64,000 bases of DNA from Undibacterium piscinae (GTDB lineage Bacteria; Pseudomonadota; Gammaproteobacteria; Burkholderiales; Burkholderiaceae_D), in contig CP051152.1 in assembly GCA_003970805.2 (NCBI GenBank), positions 310,001 to 374,000 of the forward strand. Direction: 5' to 3'. The notes beneath the pieces were generated by a model, which saw nothing but the letters and a program-made list of their open reading frames with translations, did not search any database and was not told where the DNA came from. Numbering within the stretch: position 1 is the first letter of the stretch; every line of letters begins with the position of its first letter. Below, one piece after another: positions 51,658-61,346 of this stretch. The position numbers were made by a program, and so were the translations under genes.

Positions 51658-53628
51658 ATGAAACCTAGCCTAGACGATATTGATAAGAAAATTCTTGCCT
51701 TGTTGATGGACAATGCCAGATTGCCGGTGACCACGATCGCGAAACTCGTCGGTGTTGCCAGGACTACCGTGATTGCACGTATCAGTGCCTTGGAAAAGCG
51801 CGAGGTGATTGCCGGTTATGGCTTGAAATTGAATCCATCCATGTATCAGGCGGCGGTACGCGCTTATGTGGGCTTATCGGTGGAAGCGCGCTATGCATCA
51901 GGCTTGATGAAATATTTGCAGCAACTGCCGGAAGTGGAAACCTTGTGTGCGGTCAGTGGTGCGATTGACTATATGCTTACTTTGCACTGCGCAACCACCG
52001 AAGTGTTAGATAAATTACTCGATCAGATCGGTACTTTGGACGGTGTGCGGCAAACTTCAACCGCGATTATCCTCAGCAAACGGATAGACCGGGCCATCAA
52101 TCAGAGTGCCGCCATCCGCGTGACGGGCTTAGTCGAGAATTCTGATAGCTATAGAGATTATTTTAATTTGAAGCGCTCGGGCATTAATCCTACTTTGGCC
52201 TTGCGCGCGGGCGCCAATACCAGTGTGGTGGTGGGTTACGAACATTTCAAAGACGAGCGCACGACCGATAGAGGTATTCCTTCATTTTTGGGTAAGCCTA
52301 TCAAGACCGATCCATCCACATTTTTTGGTGACCCCGATTTGAGTACCACCTGGTCTAAAGTCGATGCATTCTCGGCGCTGATCGAGCATGATTTTGGCGC
52401 TGGTATTAGCTTGCGCAATCGCACCCGCTATGCCAAATACGATAAGTTTTATCAGAATATTTTTCCTGATTCGGTCAATGCTACCGGCACCAGTGTCGCT
52501 TTAAAAGCGTATAACAATGCCACACAGCGCGATAATTTCTTTAACCAAACCGATCTGATGTTTAGCCTTGCGACTGGGTCTGTGCAGCACAAAATGTTAG
52601 CGGGTGTGGAACTGGGTCGTCAGGTCACCGATAACTACCGAAATACCGGGTATTTTACGGTGGCAGGCAAGAGCGTCAGCAGTATCAATGTGTCGGTGGT
52701 CAATCCTCTGAGTAATGCCGCGCTCACGTTTAAGCAAGGTGCAACGGATGCGAATAATCATGGGGTGGCGACGATTGCTTCTGTCTACCTGCAAGATCAA
52801 ATCGAATTCTCGCCACAATGGCAAGCCATAGTCGGTCTGCGCCGCGATAGTTTTGCGATGGATTTTACGAATAATCGTAACCTGGAAAATATCCAGGTCA
52901 CTGATACGCCGGTTTCGCCACGCATAGGCCTGGTGTTTAAACCTATGCCTACAGTGTCGCTGTATGGTAGCTATAGCCTGGCGTTTGCACCACGTGCTGG
53001 CGATCAATTGGGATCGCTCACTAGCAGCAATCAGGCTTTCGATCCCGAACAGTTTAAGAATCTGGAGTTAGGTGCGAAGTGGGATATTTTGCCGAATCTG
53101 GAAGCTAGCGCAGCCGTATATCAACTCGATCGCACAAATGTGGTGATTCCAGACCCTCTGGATGTCACAAGAAGCATCTTGGTGGATGGCCAGCGTAGTA
53201 AGGGCGTGGAACTTGGTATGACCGGAAAATTGACGCCAGAGTGGAGCATCATGGGGGGCTATGCCTATCAGGATGCGCAAATTACCAAGACCCAATCGGC
53301 CAGTATTAAAGCTGGCGCGGTGGTAGCGCAAGTGCCTACGCATAGCGCCTCGCTGTGGAATCGCTATGACTTTAGTCAGGCCTGGGGCGCTGGTCTTGGC
53401 CTGGTATATCGTGGGCAGATCTATGCGTCGAATGACAATGCGGTGGTGGTGCCTGGATTTACCCGGGTCGATGCAGCGGTTTTTTATCGCGTGAATAAAA
53501 ATCTGCAGTTGCAAATGAACGTAGAAAATCTATTCGATAAGAATTACTACGCCTCGGCCAATAGTAATAACAACATCACGCCCGGCGCGCCTAGAGGGCT
53601 TAAATTAGGGCTCAATGCCAGCTTCTAA
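51658..53628 (+). pseudogene. Chimeric frame: AsnC/Lrp-family regulator fused to a TonB-dependent receptor C-terminal part
   Basis: Codons 1-145 are a nearly whole Lrp/AsnC regulator: helix-turn-helix (LDDIDKKILALLMDNARLPV, VGVARTTVIARISALEKR) and the RAM domain ending STAIILSKRIDR. From about 52090-52100 it continues in frame as a TonB-dependent siderophore-type receptor lacking its signal peptide and most of the plug: RVTGLVENSDSYRDYFNLKR, NRTRYAKYDKFYQN, GVELGRQVTDNYRNTGYF, and a terminal strand ending LKLGLNASF. No natural protein should join a cytoplasmic regulator to an outer-membrane barrel, so this is a deletion fusion or assembly chimera. The regulator's original role was probably control of the divergent lysine genes. 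I chose ATG 51658. Confidence 0.85.
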
Positions 53629-53651
53629 TTTGTTGCAGAACTAAGCTAGTG

Positions 53652-53686
53652 AAAAACGGCGGATCATTGATCCGCCGTTTTTTTTT
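53652..53686 (+). terminator. Terminator after the receptor fragment
   Basis: AAACGGCGGATCA pairs with TGATCCGCCGTTT and is followed by a run of T, about 25 nt after the stop codon. Confidence 0.9.
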
Positions 53687-53822
53687 GCGTAAGTCCTGTT
53701 ATTAAAAAAAGGCAAATTGCTAGTGCGATTACCGTGGCACTTAAAAATTGCTTGTTGCATAATGCCTAGCTCGGGTCTGAGATATCTCCCCCCCAGTTAT
53801 CCTATTCATCAAGAAAATTTAC

Positions 53823-54110
53823 ATGAAAAATTCTACGCGTCAATATTTGTATTCAGTGCTGCGCCAAGCGAGTCAAGAGTTTCAAGGTTTTGCTAAAAAA
53901 CTGAGCTTGCGCCTATTGCGCACGCCCTTGCCGAAAGTACTCATCGTCGTTTTGGGCATCGCCTTGCTGATTAGCCTGATCCCCTTGGTGTTGACGCTAT
54001 TCCTGGTGTTCGTTTTACTTAAAATCATCCTCAGTCTGGTGACGCTGGCCCTGCGTGGCCCGCTAGGCTCAGACTTGCAGCCAGTGCGTAGACCCTACCG
54101 CAAAGAATGA
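53823..54110 (+). CDS. Small membrane protein of unknown function
   Basis: A 95-residue protein: a basic amphipathic N-terminus, then a long hydrophobic stretch (VLIVVLGIALLISLIPLVLT and LFLVFVLLKIILSLVTLALR) that would make two membrane helices, then a basic tail. No family is recognised. AAGAAAA precedes the ATG as a weak ribosome-binding site. Confidence 0.65.
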   Translation: MKNSTRQYLYSVLRQASQEFQGFAKKLSLRLLRTPLPKVLIVVLGIALLISLIPLVLTLFLVFVLLKIILSLVTLALRGPLGSDLQPVRRPYRKE

Positions 54111-54158
54111 GCCTGCTGGTCTCTCAACCAGGATTTAAAAATCACCCCTGCCAGCGCG

Positions 54159-54210
54159 CATAGTCCATGCGCTTCTCCAAGGCATAGCCCTGGAGGCCGC
54201 ATGGGCTATG
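54159..54210. terminator. Possible bidirectional hairpin between convergent genes
   Basis: CATAGTCCATGCG (54159-54171) and CGCATGGGCTATG (54198-54210) pair with one G-T wobble; an inner CTCCA/TGGAG extends the structure. No T-run, so weak as a terminator. Confidence 0.4.
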
Positions 54211-54229
54211 GGTCTTGGGCTAGGTGCTT

Positions 54230-55147
54230 TTACGCTTTGCTGATCTGATCGCGGATAGGCAAATTTCTGATGCGCTTGCCGGTCGCGGCAAAGATCGCAT
54301 TGCAGAGCGCCGGTGCGATCGGTGGCATGGCAGGCTCACCGACTCCGCCTAGTTCTATCTCCAAACTATTTTCCACCAGATGGCAGCGAATTTCGCGGGG
54401 TGCCGCATAGGCCCTTAAAATTTCATATTGATGGAAATTGCTTTGCTCGACGCGCCCTTGCTTAAACGAGATTTCACCGCTCAGCGCCAGACTAATGCCC
54501 ATGATGCAGGCACCTTCTAGTTGTGAACGAATGCGATCCGGATTAATCAAGGGGCCGCAATCTATCGCCATATCCACCATGGGGATGCGCAGTTCGCCCT
54601 TGGCATTGATGTCGACCTCGATCACCACTGCGACGTAGCTCACAAAGCTGTACGACACGGCCAAGCCCAAAGCCTTGCCCTTAGCTAGCTTGCGGCCCCA
54701 ACCGGCCTTGCTGGTCGCCAGTTCAATGACGTGGCGCATGCGGGCAATGTCGACAGGGTAGCGCTCTGGTGATTCGCCATAATTAAAATCATTACCCATG
54801 CTGCGTGGATCGATCTTGCGCGCTGGCCCCAATAAATCGAGCAAATAACTTTTATGATCGCGTTGCGCGGCGTGCGCCAACTCTGCCGCGAATGACTGGA
54901 TGGCAAAGGCGTGCGGGATATTCGAGACCGAGCGAAACCAGCCTATCCGCGTATGGGCGGCCACTTCAGGTACTTCGACCCGGATATTGGCGATCGCAAA
55001 CGGTACATTGGTGGCAGACATACCGAGTTCAAACGGCTGTTGCTGGTTCGCGCCGGCCGCAAAGGTCGAGGCGATGGTAGGGGCGGCAGTGCGATGCAAC
55101 CAGGCGTGAATGTGGTACAGTTCGCAAAAAACTTGAAAGCACATCAT
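54230..55147 (-). pseudogene. C-terminal remnant of a xanthine-dehydrogenase-family molybdopterin subunit (IorB-like)
   Basis: About 290 codons align to the C-terminal part of the isoquinoline 1-oxidoreductase beta-subunit type of molybdenum hydroxylase: GMSATNVPFAIANIRVE, VEVPEVAAHTRIGWFRSVSN, AIDCGPLINPDRIRSQLEGA, and the conserved GGVGEPAMPPIAPALCNAIF. Complete proteins have about 740 residues and a signal peptide. Here the similarity stops near 55100, about 40 nt before the divergent small gene, and the first 15-20 codons are unrelated. The small iron-sulphur partner subunit is not present. The fragment is a deletion remnant and would not be functional. Confidence 0.85.
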
Positions 55148-55319
55148 GGCAACACCTAATTACGGATTTGATAAGCGTCAAAAAGAGCTTGCCAAGAAAA
55201 AGAAAAAAGAAGAGAAGCTGCGCAATAAAGCTGAACGTAAGGCTGGCGATACGGCGGAGACTGAAACTCCGGATGATGCTGAGGGCGAAGATGCCACCGG
55301 TACTGATGCACCTGCCTGA
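55146..55319 (+). CDS. Conserved small charged protein (57 residues)
   Basis: A 57-residue protein starting MATPNYGFDKRQKELAKKKK, with a lysine-rich N-terminal helix and an acidic C-terminal tail ending TGTDAPA. Proteins of this type (MATPNYG.. starts) are common in Burkholderiales but have no known function. It has a GAAAG ribosome-binding site. Its lysine-rich DNA stretch (55193-55217) recurs inside the next gene. Confidence 0.8.
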   Translation: MATPNYGFDKRQKELAKKKKKEEKLRNKAERKAGDTAETETPDDAEGEDATGTDAPA

Positions 55320-55380
55320 TTTATCCTGATTTGCCTTTCTATCTCTTCTGATGGTCGCCAGCCGGCGATCATGACGCATA

Positions 55381-56376
55381 ATGAAACGACCAAGGTTTTT
55401 ACCCGATAACATGACTTTGCTGTTGTTGGGCAAGAAAAAAGAAAAAAGAAGAGAAGTGGTTCTGACAGCCAGTATTTTCCCTTGTGAGGGGCAAGTTGCG
55501 ATAGTTTTTGATCGCCTCACTACTGCCATGATTGCCTTACTGTTTTTCATGCATGGCGCAAAACTCTCGCGTGCCGCCGTGATTGCCGGTGCCACGCACT
55601 GGCGCTTGCATCTGACGGTCTTGTTGTTTACCTTCGCTTTTTTCCCCTTGCTCGGCGTGCTTTTGAAGCCTGCCTTGTTGTGGCTGGTGAGTCCCGAGCT
55701 ATATCTGGGTATCTTGTTCTTGTGCGTATTGCCTTCTACGGTGCAATCTTCCATCGCATTTACTGCCGTGGCGCGTGGCAATGTACCTGCCGCCGTGTGC
55801 AGTGCCTCGGCCAGTAATCTGATAGGTATATTTGTGACGCCCTTGTTGGTAAGTTTGTTGTTGGCAGCCTCAACAGCCGGGCATTCTTCGTTGGAAGCGA
55901 TTTTGAAAATCGTCTATCAGCTGTTATTGCCTTTTGTCGCGGGGCAAATCGCTCGTCCATGGATAGGGCGATGGATGGATAAGCACAAGGATAGTCTGAA
56001 AATGCTCGATCAGAGCTCAATTTTGCTAGTGGTGTATGTCGCCTTTAGCGAGGCGGTAGTGCAGGGTTTGTGGCGTCAGGTGCCGCCTGTGATGCTCATT
56101 AGCTTGCTGGGGATTAGTGCAGTGATGCTGGCCATCATCATGAGCCTTACCATGTTTGCCAGTCGCCGTCTGGGGTTTAGCAAGGAAGACGAGATCACCG
56201 TGGTGTTTTGTGGTTCCAAAAAAAGCCTGGCCAGCGGTGTGCCTATGGCAAAAGTCTTGTTTGCCAGCCATACGGTAGGGATGGTGTTGTTGCCCTTGAT
56301 GTTGTTCCATCAGCTGCAATTGATGGTCTGTGCGGTGATGGCGCAACGCTATGCGGTGCGTGATGAACAAAGCTAG
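55381..56376 (+). CDS. Bile acid:sodium symporter-family transporter (SBF-like, PF13593), with an odd insertion in helix 1
   Basis: A 331-residue polytopic membrane protein of the SBF-like group (YfeH type), with DRLTTAMIALLFFMHGAKLS, THWRLHLTVLLFTFAFFPLLG, FLCVLPSTVQSSIAFTAVAR and FCGSKKSLASGVPMAKVLF. Its substrate is unknown. The N-terminus is abnormal: after RPRFLPDNMTLLLL the expected hydrophobic helix is interrupted by GKKKEKRRE before VVLTASIFPCEGQ resumes. The inserted 26 nt (55431-55456) are a near copy of 55193-55217 in the preceding gene. Such a charged segment would be expected to disrupt the first membrane helix. Confidence 0.85.
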   Translation: MKRPRFLPDNMTLLLLGKKKEKRREVVLTASIFPCEGQVAIVFDRLTTAMIALLFFMHGAKLSRAAVIAGATHWRLHLTVLLFTFAFFPLLGVLLKPALLWLVSPELYLGILFLCVLPSTVQSSIAFTAVARGNVPAAVCSASASNLIGIFVTPLLVSLLLAASTAGHSSLEAILKIVYQLLLPFVAGQIARPWIGRWMDKHKDSLKMLDQSSILLVVYVAFSEAVVQGLWRQVPPVMLISLLGISAVMLAIIMSLTMFASRRLGFSKEDEITVVFCGSKKSLASGVPMAKVLFASHTVGMVLLPLMLFHQLQLMVCAVMAQRYAVRDEQS

Positions 56377-56543
56377 GAGTGTGCTTACTGCTGGCTCATC
56401 GTATTGAGCTTTTACCTTGTCCAAGGAAATCACGATATTCATGAAAAAATACACGGGCATCAGCTCTATGCGTTGAATCATGCATTTTGTGACCCGTGCG
56501 GTTCCTGTAGTTCGTGTCTCTCGTGGACAAGGCGACTAGATAT

Positions 56544-57578
56544 TTACTCTTCGCTCACTTGTAAAATCAATTTGCCGAAGTTTTTTCCTTCAAATAGCAT
56601 CATCAGCGTATCAGGGAAATTTTCTATCCCTTGTACGATGTCTTCGCGGGTCTGGAATTTGCCTTGCGCCATCCAGCTACCCATCTGTTTGACTGCCTCA
56701 GGATAGCGCGCTATGTAGTCGAATACCACGATACCTTCCATGCGGGCACGATTGACCAGCAGTGATAAATAGTTGGCCGGGCCTTTGACTGGCGTGGTGT
56801 TGTTGTATTGCGAGATCGCGCCGCAGATAATAATGCGTGCTTTCAGGTTGATGCGGGTCAGGACGGTATCGAGGATCTCGCCACCGACGTTATCAAAGTA
56901 GATGTCAACACCGTCCGGGCAATGTTCTTTGAGGCCATCCTTCACCGAACCGCTCTTGTAGTCGATGCAGGCATCAAAGCCCAGTTGGTTGACCACAAAG
57001 TCGCATTTATCCTTGCCGCCGGCGATGCCGACTACACGGCAGCCATTTTGTTTGGCGACCTGACCAACGGTTTGGCCCACCGCACCTGCGGCACCGGAGA
57101 CCACCACAGTTTCGCCGGCCTTGGGTTGGCCGACATCGAGTAAGCCGAAGTAGGCTGTCATGCCTGGCATACCCAAGGCATTCAGATATTTAGCCAAAGG
57201 CGCCAATGCTGCATCCACTTTGTAAAAGCTTGCGGTTTTATCGTTGGCGGCGCCTACCCAGTATTTCTGTACGCCTATGCCGCCTGAGACGTAATCGCCG
57301 ACCGCAAATTTGGGGGATTTTGAAGCAATTACTTTGCCTATGCCGCCGGCACGCATCACTTCATTGATCGCGACCGGGCGTATGTATGACTTGCCTTCGT
57401 TCATCCAGCCGCGCATGGCAGGATCGAGCGAGAGGTAGATAGTCTGAACCGCGATCTCTCCGTCGGCGATGTCACGTAGCGTTTCCGTGGTGAAGGACCA
57501 GTCGCTTTGTTTTGGCATACCTACCGGGCGCGCCGCCAGGCGATATTGCTGATTGTTCAGTGTGGTCAGGTTGGTCAT
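56544..57578 (-). CDS. Zinc-independent medium-chain NADP-dependent oxidoreductase (CurA/YncB-like)
   Basis: A 344-residue medium-chain reductase of the leukotriene B4 12-hydroxydehydrogenase/CurA branch, reducing activated double bonds with NADPH. It has YLSLDPAMRGWMNEGKSY, the Rossmann loop VVSGAAGAVGQTVGQVAKQN and VDIYFDNVGGEILDTVLTRI; zinc ligands are absent. GGAGACA precedes the ATG. The physiological substrate is not evident. Confidence 0.93.
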   Translation of the reverse strand: MTNLTTLNNQQYRLAARPVGMPKQSDWSFTTETLRDIADGEIAVQTIYLSLDPAMRGWMNEGKSYIRPVAINEVMRAGGIGKVIASKSPKFAVGDYVSGGIGVQKYWVGAANDKTASFYKVDAALAPLAKYLNALGMPGMTAYFGLLDVGQPKAGETVVVSGAAGAVGQTVGQVAKQNGCRVVGIAGGKDKCDFVVNQLGFDACIDYKSGSVKDGLKEHCPDGVDIYFDNVGGEILDTVLTRINLKARIIICGAISQYNNTTPVKGPANYLSLLVNRARMEGIVVFDYIARYPEAVKQMGSWMAQGKFQTREDIVQGIENFPDTLMMLFEGKNFGKLILQVSEE

Positions 57579-57804
57579 AGTCTTTGTCTCCGTTGATATA
57601 GTTCGTCAGTCGCTCGTATCTTGCCCAAAGTTTTGCACCCTGTGCTTGCCGGGTTGTTAAAACGAAACCACTATACATTAATTAGAACGAACGTGCTTTT
57701 TAAATGTTTTATTTTAAAAGCATATCTTCAGACGAATTTTGTCAGGCGAATTTTGTCTTGAGCATGAGACAATGCGCTCTGAAATTTTTTCTCCTTCCAC
57801 TATC

Positions 57805-58671
57805 ATGCATCCAGAATACATTCTTACCCTGTCTTGCCCGGATCAGCGCGGTATCGTGCACAGCGTCTCCGGTTTTTTAGCCAGACATGGCTGCAATATC
57901 ATCGATTCCGCCCAGTTTGGCGATGCGCAATCAGCCTTGTTTTTTATGCGCGTCCATTTTGCGCTGGAAGATGCGAGCATCAGCGATACCGTTTTGCGCG
58001 CCGAGTTTGCCAGTATGGGCGATACTTTGCAGATGAATTGGCAGTTGCACGATGCGCGTCACAAGCCACGCATGGTGTTGATGGTGTCAAAAATAGGCCA
58101 TTGCCTTAACGACTTGCTGTTCCGTTTCAAGAGTGGCTTATTGCCGGTGGAAATCAAGGCGATCATCTCCAATCACACCGATTTTTATCAATTGGCGGCC
58201 AGTTATAACATTCCTTTCCACCATTTGCCGCTGGCAGTGGGCGCATCGGCAGAAGCCAAGCGCGCCCAGGAGCAAAAGGTGCTGGAGATCATAGAAACGA
58301 ATCAGGTTGAGTTGGTGGTGTTGGCGCGTTACATGCAGATATTGTCACCGGAGATGTGTGCGGCGCTGGCCGGTCGTGCCATCAATATCCATCATTCCTT
58401 CCTGCCTAGTTTTAAAGGCGCTAAACCTTACTATCAGGCGCATGAACGCGGCGTTAAGCTCATTGGTGCTACCGCCCATTTCGTCACCGGTGATCTTGAT
58501 GAAGGTCCGATTATCGAGCAGGATGTCGAGCGTGTCGATCATGCGATGGATCCGGAAACCTTAACGGCAATCGGTCGCGATGTTGAATGCGTAGTATTGG
58601 CGCGTGCCGTCAAGTGTTTCGTCGAACATCGTATTTTACTCAATGCACATAAGACAGTGGTATTCAAATAA
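57805..58671 (+). CDS. purU: Formyltetrahydrofolate deformylase
   Basis: Hydrolyses 10-formyl-THF to formate and THF, balancing one-carbon pools. The N-terminal ACT domain (YILTLSCPDQRGIVHSVSGF) is followed by a formyltransferase-like catalytic domain with NIHHSFLPSFKGAKPYYQA and HFVTGDLDEGPIIEQDVERV. I chose the ATG at 57805 (MHPEYIL), which gives 288 residues, the usual length; earlier codons are not conserved. It overlaps yaeQ by one base. Confidence 0.95.
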   Translation: MHPEYILTLSCPDQRGIVHSVSGFLARHGCNIIDSAQFGDAQSALFFMRVHFALEDASISDTVLRAEFASMGDTLQMNWQLHDARHKPRMVLMVSKIGHCLNDLLFRFKSGLLPVEIKAIISNHTDFYQLAASYNIPFHHLPLAVGASAEAKRAQEQKVLEIIETNQVELVVLARYMQILSPEMCAALAGRAINIHHSFLPSFKGAKPYYQAHERGVKLIGATAHFVTGDLDEGPIIEQDVERVDHAMDPETLTAIGRDVECVVLARAVKCFVEHRILLNAHKTVVFK

Positions 58672-59213
58672 TGGCTCTTAAATCAACCATCTACAAAGCA
58701 GAATTGAATATCTCCGATATGGATCGCGGCTATTATGCCGACCATAGCCTGACGATAGCGCGGCACCCGTCTGAAACCGATGAGCGCATGATGGTGCGTG
58801 TGCTCGCTTTTGCCATCCACGCCAGTGAGCGCCTGAGTTTTGGCAAGGGCATCTCGGATACGGAAGAGCCTGATTTCTGGCTGAAAGACTATACCGATGC
58901 GATCCAGTTGTGGGGTGAAGTCGGACAGCCGGAAGACCGTCGTCTCCTGAAAGCCTGTGGCAGGGCAGATCAGGTCGTGGTGTATAGCTTTGCCCACGCT
59001 AGCTCTATCTGGTGGAAAGGCATTAATAGCCGGCTTGATAGGGCGAAAAACCTGAAGGTGATGAATATCGCTTCGGCGACCAGTCAGGAACTAGCCAAGA
59101 TGGCGCAGCGCACGATGCAACTCCAATGTACGATACAAGACGGGCAAATCTGGATGTCCGCGGGGGATGAATCCGTGCAAATCGACCTGGAAACTTTCAA
59201 GGACTTCGGCTAG
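58671..59213 (+). CDS. yaeQ: YaeQ-family protein
   Basis: A 180-residue protein of the YaeQ family, with MALKSTIYKAELNISDMDRG, YYADHSLTIARHPSETDERM and ISDTEEPDFWLKDYTDAIQL. The family is conserved in proteobacteria with a PD-(D/E)XK-like fold; function is not established. It begins at the purU stop codon (TAATG), so it is translationally coupled to it. Confidence 0.93.
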   Translation: MALKSTIYKAELNISDMDRGYYADHSLTIARHPSETDERMMVRVLAFAIHASERLSFGKGISDTEEPDFWLKDYTDAIQLWGEVGQPEDRRLLKACGRADQVVVYSFAHASSIWWKGINSRLDRAKNLKVMNIASATSQELAKMAQRTMQLQCTIQDGQIWMSAGDESVQIDLETFKDFG

Positions 59214-59305
59214 ATATTACGCCACTACAGAATCCCCGCTGCCAGCGGCAAAGGGATTCTGTAGTATCAAGCTATAGTGTCAACTTAATGTCAACTAAGT
59301 ATCAA

Positions 59306-60280
59306 CTAAACGGCCACGCCGCTGGCGTCAAACAAGCCTTCAAATAGTATCGAGCTGAGGTAGCGTTCGCCCGAATCCGGCAAGATCACGACGATGGTTT
59401 TGCCGGCATTCTCTGGTAATTTGGCCAGGCGTATCGCGACCGCAGTCGCTGCGCCGCAAGAGATGCCTGCCAGAATCCCTTCTTCTTTCGCCAGTCTTTG
59501 CGCATACAGGATGGCGTCTTCGTTGCTAACTTGCTCAATCTGGTCTATCAAAGACATATCAAGTACGTCGGGTACGAAGCCCGCACCTATGCCCTGAATC
59601 TTGTGCGGGCCAGGTTGTAGCGGCAGACCGGCGCGCTTTTGTGTCAGTACCGGACTGGCGGTGGGCTCGACTGCGACCGTGAGAATTTTTTTGCTACGGG
59701 CTTGCTTGATGTAGCGTGACACGCCGGTGATGGTGCCACCGGTGCCAACACCGGAGACGAAAATATCGACGCCGCCATTGGTGTCATCCCAGATTTCAGG
59801 TCCGGTGGTTTTTTCATGGATGGCTGGGTTGGCGGGGTTCTTGAACTGTTGCAGCAAGACATAGCGATCGGGCGCGCTGGCGACAATCTCTTCTGCCTTG
59901 GCAATCGCACCATTCATGCCCTTGGCGCCTTCCGTGAGGATGAGTTTGGCGCCATAAGCGACCAGCAGCTTGCGCCTCTCTATGCTCATGGTGTCTGGCA
60001 TCGTCAGTGTCAGTGGTATGCCTTTGGCAGCAGCGACGAAAGCTAAGGCAATGCCGGTGTTGCCACTGGTTGGTTCGATGATTTCCTTGCCCGGACCAAG
60101 CAAGCCGCGTTGCTCTGCGTCAGCCACCATTGCCGCGCCGATTCTGCACTTGATTGAATAGCCTGGATTACGTCCCTCTATCTTCGCCAGTACGGTGGCA
60201 CCGGCGCCATCGGTGATGCGATTGAGGCGCACCAGTGGCGTACGTCCGATAGAGTCTGCATTATTCAAGTAGAGAGCCAT
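59306..60280 (-). CDS. cysK: Cysteine synthase A (O-acetylserine sulfhydrylase)
   Basis: PLP enzyme forming cysteine from O-acetylserine and sulfide. The PLP Lys is in [17 protein letters not shown], the substrate-binding [16 protein letters not shown] and the PLP-phosphate-binding [16 protein letters not shown] are present, and [17 protein letters not shown] ends the fold. 324 residues is standard. A strong ribosome-binding site (AAAAGGAAA) precedes the ATG. The 425 nt to the next gene hold a terminator but no convincing gene. Confidence 0.96.
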   Translation of the reverse strand: MALYLNNADSIGRTPLVRLNRITDGAGATVLAKIEGRNPGYSIKCRIGAAMVADAEQRGLLGPGKEIIEPTSGNTGIALAFVAAAKGIPLTLTMPDTMSIERRKLLVAYGAKLILTEGAKGMNGAIAKAEEIVASAPDRYVLLQQFKNPANPAIHEKTTGPEIWDDTNGGVDIFVSGVGTGGTITGVSRYIKQARSKKILTVAVEPTASPVLTQKRAGLPLQPGPHKIQGIGAGFVPDVLDMSLIDQIEQVSNEDAILYAQRLAKEEGILAGISCGAATAVAIRLAKLPENAGKTIVVILPDSGERYLSSILFEGLFDASGVAV

Positions 60281-60644
60281 AGATTTCCTTTTGGGTTCAA
60301 GTCAAGACGACATTAAACTGATTTTTAAACGAGAGTATAAGCGTGAAAATTTAAGCCTGTTGACGCTTTACCGTTTGAGCTTGATGAGGATATGCCAACT
60401 TTGAGTAAAGTCAAAAGAAAATAAGTGTATATAGATATTCCGGGTGCAGTTGTTCGTGCCGCTAAATCCGTATGGGAGTTGGTTTTTAAGCGTTGATGTC
60501 GCGTATCAGAAGCTAAATTTTACTATGTAAGCTTAAGTCGCTTGCGCAGAAAAGAGCCCGGGCCCGGGATGTCGCTGAGTTATTGATACGCTTTGAATAC
60601 GTCGAATGCAGGCGGTGTAAAACTCGATTCGTGATGAACGAAAT

Positions 60645-60677
60645 AAAAAAAGGCGCATCAATATTTGATGCGCCTTT
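60645..60677 (-). terminator. Terminator of the small membrane protein gene
   Basis: AAAGGCGCATCAA pairs with TTGATGCGCCTTT around a TAT loop; the minus strand continues with T residues. It lies about 30 nt after the stop codon. Confidence 0.9.
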
Positions 60678-60705
60678 CGGACTGCCTATGTAGCTTGCGT
60701 AATGA

Positions 60706-60924
60706 TTATTTGCTGGCGCTGGTTGCTGCCGCATCTGCCGCCGGTGCAGTCGGGCTTGCTGCAGGTAAGGACGTCGGAGTTGCTTCTGCATGCGCGGAAG
60801 CCGATTCGTGAACCTCGGTCATGTTGCCACTTTCACCTTGCATGTCGACCTTGTCGCCGGCTTTAAAAATGATGAACAGTGCGAGTCCGGCGAAGAGGAT
60901 GAAACCAACGGCAATTTTCCACAT
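60706..60924 (-). CDS. Small single-pass membrane protein of unknown function
   Basis: A 72-residue protein from the ATG at 60924: one N-terminal membrane helix (MWKIAVGFILFAGLALFIIF) and an Ala/Ser/Thr/Pro-rich tail that would lie outside the membrane. No family recognised. It is followed by a good terminator, which supports a real transcription unit. Confidence 0.7.
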   Translation of the reverse strand: MWKIAVGFILFAGLALFIIFKAGDKVDMQGESGNMTEVHESASAHAEATPTSLPAASPTAPAADAAATSASK

Positions 60925-61260
60925 GATGATGTCCTTGATAGTATGAAATGATAAGTTGTTGCAATCGCGTATGGATAATGCAACGCGCTCAAATTGCATC
61001 AATAGACACAACAATAAACCCGTAGGCTTACAGCTAAATTACAGCATGGTTGCCGTTGAGCTGGAGTTCGACTGGATTGGCGTTGATATCGGCGGGTGCT
61101 ACGCTTAATAATGAATTTTTTAGTGCAGGCAAGGGTCGTAATGGGCTTTTTGACTTGGTGCGTATTTTAGCGAATCGAAGGTATTCTTGTGTGGTGGTTG
61201 AAGCTCGCCTGTGGCGGTCGTATTTTTTTCTGATTCGTGGATCAATAATCCAAGTCAAAA

Positions 61261-61296
61261 CATGTACAAAAAACGCGTACAAAAAACACGTACAAC
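61261..61296. repeat. Short tandem repeat
   Basis: Two 13-nt copies of CRYGTACAAAAAA (CATGTAC.. and CGCGTAC..) and a third partial copy (CACGTACAAC). It lies in a 420-nt stretch (60925-61346) in which I see no supported gene. Confidence 0.6.
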
Positions 61297-61346
61297 TGAA
61301 AGGGCGAAACCAAGTTATGGTATCGCCCATTAATAACTAATTCAGA

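Noticed and set aside
60420..60495. Short frame starting GTG with VYIDIPGAVVRAAKSV
   Set aside because: Only 24 codons, no start context or neighbour support; it may be a chance frame or a remnant that I cannot identify.
61034..61340. Opposing frames of 96-98 codons in the gap before the MliC-like gene
   Set aside because: No ribosome-binding site, odd composition, and coding on both strands is implausible.
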